From: a virus
Length of the DNA stretch: 27,058 bases
Direction: 5' to 3' (one strand)
IMG/VR virus record: IMGVR_UViG_3300023220_000125
Location: 1 to 27,058 of that record
The notes beneath the pieces were generated by a model that made no database searches, was not told the DNA's origin, and was given only the letters and a program-made list of their open reading frames with translations. Made by a program: the position numbers and the translations under genes. Each line of letters opens with the position of its first letter. The first letter of the stretch is position 1. Positions 1 to 5,111 of this stretch are shown piece by piece.

Positions 1-292
1 TTGGTGGGTTGATGTATTGGAAGTGGGTGGGACTCATTCGTATACATGCGTTAGTCCACCAGCCATCATCACGGCATTGAAACCATTTGGCAACGTACTC
101 TCCACACCCATCATCATAAGCGAGTATTTTATCCCCATTAGACGGCTCGCGATATTCAGCTATAGGCAACCAGCGAACCTCTGCGGCTGCTTGTAGGGCT
201 GCTTTGGCGATTACTCGTGACTGCGCTGTCCACAAGTCGTCTATGGCATCTACTACCGCTTCAATCTCTGCTTCAGTTATTTTAATCATCAT
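1..292 (-). CDS. DUF551-like small protein, truncated by window edge
   Basis: Reading leftward from ATG at 292 (or the adjacent ATG at 289), the frame stays open to base 1, so the C-terminus lies outside the window. The N-terminus (MMIKITEAEIEAVVDAI) is a short acidic helix. After it comes a segment with the spacing of DUF551 proteins: RWLPIAE, then NGDKILAYDDG, then SPTHFQYINPP. DUF551 proteins are small phage and prophage proteins with a W-P-I/V start and a THW-x-P-LP-x-PP end. Their function is unknown. The start overlaps the lipoprotein stop as ATGA. GGAG lies at 297-300, which fits the ATG at 289 better than 292. It is the third gene of the leftward operon from the promoter at 721-748, and resembles 1302-1580 and 1830-2159 on the other strand. 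The family call is moderate. Confidence 0.6.
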   Translation of the reverse strand, partial: MMIKITEAEIEAVVDAIDDLWTAQSRVIAKAALQAAAEVRWLPIAEYREPSNGDKILAYDDGCGEYVAKWFQCRDDGWWTNACIRMSPTHFQYINPP

Positions 293-579
293 CTTGCTCC
301 CTTAAATTCTTTGGTACAGAATAGGTCTTGCGATGTCCACGAACATTGCTTGACCAAATCTTCGCCCTCTTCATCACTCATTGGGTTTGCTGCTTTGCTG
401 CAATCAATTATGAACTTTGCGCGAGATTCTTGGTCACATACCATTTTGTATTGGTAGCCTATTACACAGTTACGCCCGCCATACCTTTCACACTTATAGC
501 CCGCAGCCGTTGGGCTAGTTGGCTCATTGTCGCAGCCCGTCACCGCTAACAGCGTGACTAATAATACTAATTTACTCAT
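289..579 (-). CDS. Cys-rich predicted lipoprotein
   Basis: A 96-residue protein starting at ATG 579, chosen because GGAGG sits seven bases upstream and the resulting N-terminus is a clean lipoprotein signal: MSKLV, a hydrophobic run, and lipobox VTGC with Cys16. The mature part is about 80 residues and holds six more cysteines (in YKC, RNC, MVC, IDC, KQC and LFC), enough for three disulfides in the periplasm. It has Asp after the lipidated Cys, which in enterobacteria favours inner-membrane retention; this rule may not hold in the unknown host. The gene overlaps the 41-aa gene upstream by eight bases and the DUF551-like gene downstream by four. No family was recognised. Being expressed from a strong promoter away from the lysis genes, it could alter the host envelope, for example in superinfection exclusion, but that is inference. 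The ORF is sure; the function is unknown. Confidence 0.75.
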   Translation of the reverse strand: MSKLVLLVTLLAVTGCDNEPTSPTAAGYKCERYGGRNCVIGYQYKMVCDQESRAKFIIDCSKAANPMSDEEGEDLVKQCSWTSQDLFCTKEFKGAR

Positions 580-697
580 AACATTTCCTCCAATATTTAT
601 CTTCGTCTTTATCTTCTTGGCTATCCAAGTATTGCTCATACTCTGCGCCATAAGCTGCAAAGAATAGGTCTGGTGTTATTTTAAATTCTATTGTCAT
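572..697 (-). CDS. Small acidic protein, 41 aa
   Basis: ATG at 697 preceded by GAGGAG at a good distance, ending with TAA at 572-574 inside the start region of the lipoprotein gene. The product is MTIEFKITPDLFFAAYGAEY followed by an acidic tail (several D/E with K) ending RKCYE. It is the first gene after the promoter at 721-748, with a predicted 5' leader of only about 16 bases. Eight-base overlap with the lipoprotein gene suggests coupled translation. No family was recognised. The short length is offset by a good ribosome site, the promoter position and the overlap typical of this genome. Confidence 0.65.
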   Translation of the reverse strand: MTIEFKITPDLFFAAYGAEYEQYLDSQEDKDEDKYWRKCYE

Positions 698-720
698 AAT
701 TTACTCCTCTTGTTAGAACC

Positions 721-748
721 ATCATAGCACACCGTTTACACCTGTCAA
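721..748 (-). promoter_or_regulatory. Sigma70-like promoter for left minus operon
   Basis: On the minus strand TTGACA (743-748), a 16-base spacer and TATGAT (721-726) form a near-consensus promoter reading leftward into 572-697. The start of the spacer is GGTGTAAAC (734-742), also present in the same position in the promoter at 27033-27058. The ribosome-site cassette just downstream (703-713, ACAAGAGGAGT on the minus strand) is likewise identical in the two. Seen directly; promoter activity is inferred. Confidence 0.8.
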
Positions 749-767
749 CTATTAGTTGAGATATAAT

Positions 768-801
768 ACAATAAATATGTTAGTTGCGTAAACAATAAAT
801 A
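768..801. repeat. Direct repeat ACAATAAATA in divergent promoter region
   Basis: The ten-base sequence ACAATAAATA occurs at 768-777 and 792-801, start to start 24 bases, in the AT-rich gap between the two divergent promoters. The second copy lies in the spacer of the plus-strand promoter. A separate motif pair, GTTTAC at 734-739 and GTAAAC at 788-793, is inverted across the same region. These could be regulator-binding sites, but AT-rich sequence makes short repeats likely by chance. Confidence 0.4.
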
Positions 802-812
802 GGTGTTACAAT
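784..812 (+). promoter_or_regulatory. Sigma70-like promoter for rightward array
   Basis: TTGCGT (784-789), a 17-base spacer and TACAAT (807-812) read rightward; the first gene starts at 831 with AGGGAG at 821-826, giving a short leader of about 12 bases. The spacer end and -10 box contain GGTGTTAC, close to the GGTGTAAAC element of the two leftward promoters. The match is good though less than consensus at -35. Confidence 0.65.
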
Positions 813-830
813 ACGTTGGAAGGGAGTATT

Positions 831-959
831 ATGACCGATTCCACAGAAGAAATAATCAAAGCACTAAGGGAACTAAACGAAGTTCTCATAAAATTACGTG
901 ACATCCTTGATCCCCCTAAGAAAGAACCTAACATAAAGTTGGTAGTAGATAATGAGTAA
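831..959 (+). CDS. Small charged helical protein, 42 aa
   Basis: ATG at 831 with AGGGAG five bases upstream, first gene after the rightward promoter. The product, beginning MTDSTEEIIKALRELNEVL, has heptad-like leucine/isoleucine spacing, then a PPKKEP hinge and a short hydrophobic end (KLVVDNE). It looks like a single amphipathic helix or short coiled coil. The stop overlaps the next start by eight bases. No family was recognised. The promoter and ribosome site make it likely to be translated. Confidence 0.6.
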   Translation: MTDSTEEIIKALRELNEVLIKLRDILDPPKKEPNIKLVVDNE

Positions 960-1173
960 TGTAGAACAATTTCCGCTAAAAATAACAGGAAAGGAAACCC
1001 CAAGCAGAATACTAGATGCTGCAAAGAATTGGGGCGCAAGTGATGTTATAGTATGCGGTGTTGTTGATGGTGAGATGTGCGTCTCAGGAACCTGCAATAT
1101 GTCACATGAGATAATAGGGCTACTTGAACTTGCTAAACATCATATACTGATTATGGAGTGCGAAGATGAGTAA
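952..1173 (+). CDS. Conserved-looking small protein, 73 aa
   Basis: Begins MSNVEQFPLKITGKETPSR and continues with an ILDAAKNWGASDVIVCGVVD segment. That segment resembles an alpha/beta unit in which a helix is followed by a hydrophobic strand. Three cysteines fall at CGV, MCV and TCN, and the C-terminus is a second helix/strand (EIIGLLELAKHHILIMECEDE). It overlaps the previous gene by eight bases and the next one by eight. Phage genomes commonly carry small proteins of this kind with two strands and two helices next to early promoters, but I cannot name a family. No membrane segment. Confidence 0.7.
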   Translation: MSNVEQFPLKITGKETPSRILDAAKNWGASDVIVCGVVDGEMCVSGTCNMSHEIIGLLELAKHHILIMECEDE

Positions 1174-1309
1174 GAAAAGGCACAACTCAAACTATAACGA
1201 GATGGTAATGCTTCTAATGAGCAATGGTTTATTTGTTGAGGATCAAGCTTTAGCCATAGCTGATGCAATAGTTGACTGGTCAAGCCTTGAGGAGTGTGGT
1301 GATGACTGA
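1166..1309 (+). CDS. Small hypothetical protein, 47 aa
   Basis: ATG at 1166 within the end of the preceding gene, stop TGA at 1307-1309 overlapping the next ATG at 1302. The product starts MSKKRHNSNYNEMVMLLMSN and ends with an acidic helix (WSSLEECGDD). The centre (GLFVEDQALAIADAIVDW) is amphipathic. No family was recognised. Support comes from its fit between two overlapping genes and from lack of a gap otherwise. Confidence 0.55.
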   Translation: MSKKRHNSNYNEMVMLLMSNGLFVEDQALAIADAIVDWSSLEECGDD

Positions 1310-1580
1310 ATGGTGTGACATAAGCACAGCTCCTAAAGATGGGACACAGGTTCTAACGTGTGACGGAGAGTATTATCATATTGGTGCTAACAGTGGAGAT
1401 ATGGGTTATGGTGACGATACTGTAGCAGGTAGTTGGTTTGAAGCCGAAGAGTGCAAGACAATTTACCCCACACACTGGATGCCCCTACCAAATCCGCCAA
1501 GTGAAGACGAAGAACTAATTAAGATAGTAAAGGAAAGAGACGGCGAAGAAACTATTAAAGTAGAACTGGAGGATTTATGA
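1302..1580 (+). CDS. DUF551-like protein, 92 aa
   Basis: The start at ATG 1302 is preferred over an upstream TTG at 1272 because GAGGAG lies seven bases before it and because the protein then begins with the family pattern: MTEWCDISTAPKDGTQVLTC. The middle is acidic (GDMGYGDDTVAGSWFEAEE) and the family's terminal pattern follows: YPTHWMPLPNPP. After that an acidic tail of about 25 residues extends beyond the usual domain end. DUF551 is a small domain of unknown function common in phages and prophages, often clustered with other short accessory genes. A paralogue lies two genes downstream and a third, diverged one at the left edge. Stop overlaps the next start as ATGA. Confidence 0.75.
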   Translation: MTEWCDISTAPKDGTQVLTCDGEYYHIGANSGDMGYGDDTVAGSWFEAEECKTIYPTHWMPLPNPPSEDEELIKIVKERDGEETIKVELEDL

Positions 1581-1837
1581 GTAGAACACAATTATTAATA
1601 GAATTAGAGGAAGTAAAAGAGAGAGGGAGTAGGTTCAATCGAGATGCTACAATGAGCATGATACTAGGTTGCTTATTCTTTATTGCTGCGCCAAATGTTC
1701 CAAATGATTTTGTTGCACGATTGTTTGTAGCCTTTGGTTATATTGCAGTAATATCCTATATGGTTTCATCTGTGCTGAGTATTATTACAACTTATTTGGT
1801 GTTTAAGTTAAATAGGAGACTAAAGGCGCATGATTAA
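1577..1837 (+). CDS. Small inner-membrane protein, two TM segments
   Basis: An 86-residue protein with GGAGG five bases upstream of ATG 1577. The N-terminus is a charged helix (TQLLIELEEVKERGSRFNRD). Two hydrophobic segments follow, at about residues 25-45 (MILGCLFFIAAP) and 50-78 (LFVAFGYIAVISYMVSSVLS), with a basic C-terminus (KLNRRLKAHD). The topology suggests both ends face the cytoplasm. Located between the two DUF551-like genes and overlapping both. It could be a membrane partner or an exclusion factor, but nothing in the sequence decides; it is far from the lysis-like cluster, so a holin role is less likely. Confidence 0.7.
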   Translation: MSRTQLLIELEEVKERGSRFNRDATMSMILGCLFFIAAPNVPNDFVARLFVAFGYIAVISYMVSSVLSIITTYLVFKLNRRLKAHD

Positions 1838-2159
1838 TGACCTAAAGAATCATAAGTGGGATACTTCAGAGTATATTGAAGACACTGGAAGGGTTGGCTT
1901 ACAGATGCGTAATCAATGGCAACCAATAGAGACAGCGCCTAAAGATGGGACTCAAATATTAGGTAATCACAATAGTGAAATCTATATAATGCTGTATGAT
2001 GCTGACAAAAATTACCATGATGAAGTAGTTGAATGGTGTAATGAAAAATACTGGACATCCTATGGTGACGATACATATAGGAGTTACTACCCCACACACT
2101 GGCAAACACTACCAGAACCACCAACCAACGAAACAAAGGAGACTAACAATGCCACATAA
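1830..2159 (+). CDS. DUF551-like protein, 109 aa
   Basis: Begins at ATG 1830, overlapping the previous gene by eight bases. A leader of about 28 residues precedes the domain, which starts NQWQPIETAPKDGTQILG, close to the DISTAPKDGTQVL of 1302-1580. It ends YYPTHWQTLPEPP, and shares the SYGDDT/GYGDDT motif with its paralogue. An internal ATG in frame (codon MRNQWQPIE, near 1904) could be an alternative start giving the more usual domain length. Function of DUF551 is unknown. The pair looks like a duplication separated by a membrane protein gene. Confidence 0.75.
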   Translation: MINDLKNHKWDTSEYIEDTGRVGLQMRNQWQPIETAPKDGTQILGNHNSEIYIMLYDADKNYHDEVVEWCNEKYWTSYGDDTYRSYYPTHWQTLPEPPTNETKETNNAT

Positions 2160-2334
2160 GAAGAAAGGCAAGACTTGGAAAAAGATAGAAGTAAACAACA
2201 GTGAGCATATGGGCAAGATACTAAACGTTCGATGTTGCTGCAAAGGCGAAAGCATTGTAGGACAAGCCACCGTTAGTATTGCTTCTGTATTGGACTACTT
2301 CGGTAATGAGCTAGCTATTAAAAGCCATGCCTAA
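2149..2334 (+). CDS. Small basic protein with CCC motif, 61 aa
   Basis: Start ATG 2149 is chosen because AAGGAG precedes it; the longer open frame upstream is only a shadow of the DUF551-like gene. The product begins MPHKKKGKTWKKIEVNN, strongly basic, then has VRCCCKGESIVG and ends in a helix (SIASVLDYFGNELAIKSHA). Three consecutive cysteines are unusual in a small phage protein. It overlaps its upstream neighbour by 11 bases and its downstream neighbour by eight. No family was recognised. A nucleic-acid or metal-binding role would fit the basic start and cysteines but is only a guess. Confidence 0.6.
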   Translation: MPHKKKGKTWKKIEVNNSEHMGKILNVRCCCKGESIVGQATVSIASVLDYFGNELAIKSHA

Positions 2335-2464
2335 AAAGAATGGAAAGGAACCTAAAGGAAGCCGTAAAGGTTTCAAGACAAAAATCACAAGTAACGGGTT
2401 TGAGCGTACTGTAACGGTTAGCCCACGTAAAAAGAAAACCACAACTAAAAGGAAGAAAAAATGA
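2327..2464 (+). CDS. Very basic small protein, 45 aa
   Basis: ATG 2327 to TGA 2462-2464. The composition is dominated by Lys and Arg: MPKKNGKEPKGSRKGFKTK at the start and RKKKTTTKRKKK at the end, with a short central strand (GFERTVTVSP). It overlaps the neighbours on both sides (eight and four bases), as real genes in this array do. It may bind DNA or RNA electrostatically. No family was recognised, and Lys-rich frames also arise by chance in A-rich sequence, so confidence is limited. Confidence 0.5.
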   Translation: MPKKNGKEPKGSRKGFKTKITSNGFERTVTVSPRKKKTTTKRKKK

Positions 2465-2820
2465 CTACATTAACAGAAGCAGCACATAAGGCATTACAAA
2501 ACGCAGGAGTGCAATCACAAATCGTAGAAGGCGTACTTGAATACAAAGTACCTGATCTAATAAACCACGGTGTAAACAACAGAGGTGAAAAGGTTGTTGT
2601 AGGAAGAAAGCCGGGTGGCTGGACTTCTTGCCATATCATTAATGCTAAGAACTTTGCAGCAAAGCTACAGAACAACCGCATTAACGTAACAGAACAAGAT
2701 ATTATCTCTAATATGGTAACACGAGTAGTAGAGCAAAAAGAAGTAATTGAAGAGGAAGTTGTAGAAGTAGTAGAGAAACCTAAGAAGAAGAAAAAGGTAG
2801 TGAAGACCGTATACAATTAG
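2461..2820 (+). CDS. Hypothetical protein with charged C-tail, 119 aa
   Basis: Begins MTTLTEAAHKALQNAGVQSQ, followed by a folded-looking section with KVPDLINHGVNNRGEKVVVG and GGWTSCHIINAKNFAAKL. From about residue 88 the sequence becomes a low-complexity acidic then basic tail (VIEEEVVEVVEKPKKKKKVV). A ribosome site (GGAAGAAAAA) precedes the start and the ATGA overlap couples it to the small basic gene. It is the last gene before the terminase small subunit. Family and role are unknown. Confidence 0.7.
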   Translation: MTTLTEAAHKALQNAGVQSQIVEGVLEYKVPDLINHGVNNRGEKVVVGRKPGGWTSCHIINAKNFAAKLQNNRINVTEQDIISNMVTRVVEQKEVIEEEVVEVVEKPKKKKKVVKTVYN

Positions 2821-2838
2821 AATATCTAAGGTATTGAT

Positions 2839-3231
2839 ATGACTAAAGAAAGCAAACCAAATGGCAGACCTCTAAAGTGGGCAACACCTGAAGAACTAAA
2901 GAAAGAGATTGACGAGTTTTTCGACCACTGTAAAATAGAGAAGAAGCATCCTATTGTAGAGAGGCTGTGTGTTTACCTAGGTTGTGACAAGCAAACTATC
3001 CTTAATTATGAAGAGAAAGATGGGTTCGCTAAAGTTATAGAAAATGCCAAGCTTCGTATTGCCTCTCATGTTATGGGTCGTGCCTTAGATGGTGATATCA
3101 ATCCAACAATGGCTATATGGATTAGTAAGAACCATTATGGTTACTCTGATACCAAGGTTAACAAGACTGATCTAAATGTAAATGGTCACGAGGCATACCT
3201 TGCTAGCTTATTAGGGAAGGTTGAGGATTAG
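2839..3231 (+). CDS. Terminase small subunit
   Basis: This 130-residue protein lies immediately before the large terminase and fits the gp3-like DNA-packaging family: the start GRPLKWATPEELKKEIDEFF, a helix-turn-helix at about residues 38-60 (VERLCVYLGCDKQTILNYEE), then a helix with RIASHVMGRALDGDINPTMA, and the common ending section IWISKNHYGYSDT. Small terminases recognise the packaging start site on phage DNA and assemble as a ring that regulates the large subunit. The stop is seven bases before the large-subunit start. The order small-large terminase then portal supports the call strongly. Confidence 0.88.
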   Translation: MTKESKPNGRPLKWATPEELKKEIDEFFDHCKIEKKHPIVERLCVYLGCDKQTILNYEEKDGFAKVIENAKLRIASHVMGRALDGDINPTMAIWISKNHYGYSDTKVNKTDLNVNGHEAYLASLLGKVED

Positions 3232-3238
3232 TTAGTTA

Positions 3239-4768
3239 ATGGAAGAACAGCAGTTACATAAAATTAGGGATAGGTTATACAAAGACCTCCCCTTCTATGC
3301 TGAGAACCTGTTAAAGATACGACCTAAGAAAGGTGGGCTTATTCCTTTTGTGCTTAACCGACCACAACGTTATGTACATGAGCAACTAGAGAAGCAGTTA
3401 AAAGAGACAGGTAAGGTTAGGGCATTAATTCCTAAAGCTCGCCAAGAAGGCATAAGCACTTATGTTGGTGCAAGGTTCTATCATAAGACAACACACTCCT
3501 TTGGTATTAAGGCTTACATCCTATCTCATCAGAAGGATACTACTGAAGAACTGTTTAATATGGTTGATACGTACCATAGCTCTATTCCTCCTATGTTCCA
3601 AGCAAAGGCAAGTACAGATAATACTAAGGAGCTTGTATTCGCAGACTTAGAGAAGAGCGGCTATCGTGTTGGTACTGCTGGTGGTGAGGGAACAATGGGT
3701 CGTGGCATGACTATTCAGCTATTACATGGATCAGAGGTTGCTAAGTGGAAGAACGAAGCAGAGATTATGTCTGGTATTATGGAGGCTGTGCCTGATTGTG
3801 ACGGTTCAGAGATCATCTTAGAGTCAACAGGTGATGGTATAGATAATATGTTTCATCGTATGTGTATGGATGCAGTAGAAGGAAAGAACGAATATCAAGT
3901 TATCTTTATCCCTTGGTTTTGGATGGAAGAATATTACATGGATACTCGTGAAGACTTTTCTCTTTCCACTGATGAACAGAAGTATATGAAGCTGTATGAG
4001 TTGAACGAAGGGCAAATGGCTTGGAGAAGAAACAAGATCGCCAAACTAGGGGAGTCTAAGTTTAGTCAAGAATATCCTGCGATCATTAGCGAGTGCTTCC
4101 AGATAGCTAGCACCGAATCACTGATAGGTAGTGATGATGTAATGGCTGCAAGACGTACGAATATACAAGAGAAAGACCGTCATTCTGCTAAGGTATTAGG
4201 AGTTGACCCTGCTCGTCATGGTGGCGATAGAACTGCTATGATATGGAGAGTTGGTAGAACATTGGTTAAGAAGGAGGTGTTTACTAATGATGACCTTATG
4301 GGTGTTGTTGGTAAGGTAGTTATGGCTATACGTGAAGATGATTTGGATAAGGTGTTCCTTGATGTTGGTGGTTTAGGCTGGGGTATATACGATAGGTTAA
4401 GAGAGATACTTGGCAAGGATAGCGGTATTATTATTGGTGTTAATGCTGGAGAGAAAGCTTTGGACAAAGAGAAATACTTTAACAAGCGTGCTGAGATGTG
4501 GGGAGAGATGAACGACTGGATTAAATCTGCTCCTTGTGACCTGTTGGATGATGACGAATTAATGATGGATCTGACCTGTCCCGGATATACGTGGGATAGC
4601 AACGGTAGATTGAAGTTAGAGAGCAAAGATGACATAAGAAAGAAGGGTAGAAAGTCTCCTGATCTTGGTGATGCATTAGCTCTAACATTCTCATTCCCCG
4701 TAAATAAGGTGACAAGAAGCCAATTTTATGGTACTACAGATAGTAATAAAGGAAATATGTATGTTTGA
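3239..4768 (+). CDS. Terminase large subunit (packaging ATPase/nuclease)
   Basis: A 509-residue DNA-packaging motor. The ATPase half has a variant Walker A at about residues 66-74 (KARQEGIST), an acidic Walker B-like LLHGSEVAKW at 161-170 and a coupling motif ILESTGDG at 193-200. The RNase H-like nuclease half has the metal-binding acidic residues in GVDPARHGGD (Asp323), VFLDVGG (Asp375) and PDLGDAL (Asp478). It pumps DNA into the procapsid through the portal and cuts the concatemer. The motif set resembles P22-like and related headful enzymes, but packaging type cannot be settled from this alone. It starts seven bases after the small subunit and overlaps the next gene by eight bases. Confidence 0.93.
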   Translation: MEEQQLHKIRDRLYKDLPFYAENLLKIRPKKGGLIPFVLNRPQRYVHEQLEKQLKETGKVRALIPKARQEGISTYVGARFYHKTTHSFGIKAYILSHQKDTTEELFNMVDTYHSSIPPMFQAKASTDNTKELVFADLEKSGYRVGTAGGEGTMGRGMTIQLLHGSEVAKWKNEAEIMSGIMEAVPDCDGSEIILESTGDGIDNMFHRMCMDAVEGKNEYQVIFIPWFWMEEYYMDTREDFSLSTDEQKYMKLYELNEGQMAWRRNKIAKLGESKFSQEYPAIISECFQIASTESLIGSDDVMAARRTNIQEKDRHSAKVLGVDPARHGGDRTAMIWRVGRTLVKKEVFTNDDLMGVVGKVVMAIREDDLDKVFLDVGGLGWGIYDRLREILGKDSGIIIGVNAGEKALDKEKYFNKRAEMWGEMNDWIKSAPCDLLDDDELMMDLTCPGYTWDSNGRLKLESKDDIRKKGRKSPDLGDALALTFSFPVNKVTRSQFYGTTDSNKGNMYV

Positions 4769-5111
4769 TGAAATGCCAGTAAGTCGTATGTTTATTGCCC
4801 TTGTTCCACTAGATAGAACACCGGGCGAAGCTAAGAAAGCAGCACGCAAGAAGATTATGGAGATTGTAACTCTCGGCAATCGGGATAAGAAACACTCATA
4901 CAAGATAACTAAGGAATGGTTTGAGAGATGTGACCTTAAAGGCAAGGATTGTATGCGTATTGATGCCTTTGTAGAGTGTGATGCTTTCGTACCTAGTAAA
5001 TATATGGAGTGGCTTCTTGATAGAGGCGGCAAACAAGAAAACTTTGATAGCTTTATACAGGCTTACACACAGGAGCATCCCGAATGGCAATCTTTGACGA
5101 CGATACAATAA
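4761..5111 (+). CDS. Unknown protein between terminase and portal, 117 aa
   Basis: Start ATG 4761 (MFDEMPVSRMFIALVPLDR) has AAAGGA upstream and overlaps the terminase stop by eight bases; the stop overlaps the portal start by 28 bases, a longer overlap than elsewhere in the window. Contents include an Ala/Lys helix (GEAKKAARKKIMEIV), a Cys-containing middle (ERCDLKGKDCMRIDAFVECD) and a Trp/Glu-rich end (QEHPEWQSL). No membrane segment or signal. Position suggests a packaging or head-assembly role, yet no family was recognised. Confidence 0.75.
   Translation: MFDEMPVSRMFIALVPLDRTPGEAKKAARKKIMEIVTLGNRDKKHSYKITKEWFERCDLKGKDCMRIDAFVECDAFVPSKYMEWLLDRGGKQENFDSFIQAYTQEHPEWQSLTTIQ

Noticed and set aside
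761-767. TATAAT at 762-767 as the main plus-strand -10 box
   Set aside because: The -35 position (739-744, CACCTG) is poor. TTGCGT-17-TACAAT at 784-812 fits better and lies closer to the first gene.
1272-1301. TTG 1272 as the start of the first plus-strand DUF551-like protein
   Set aside because: It gives extra residues outside the family pattern and has no good ribosome site, while GAGGAG precedes ATG 1302.
2029-2148. An upstream extension of the small CCC-motif protein from ATG 2029
   Set aside because: It lies wholly inside the DUF551-like gene. AAGGAG directly precedes ATG 2149.
4216-4635. Long minus-strand reading frame inside the terminase gene
   Set aside because: It has no ribosome site or context and overlies a gene with intact catalytic motifs; it is a shadow. 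The same holds for other long antisense frames such as 7229-7570 and 18848-19303.
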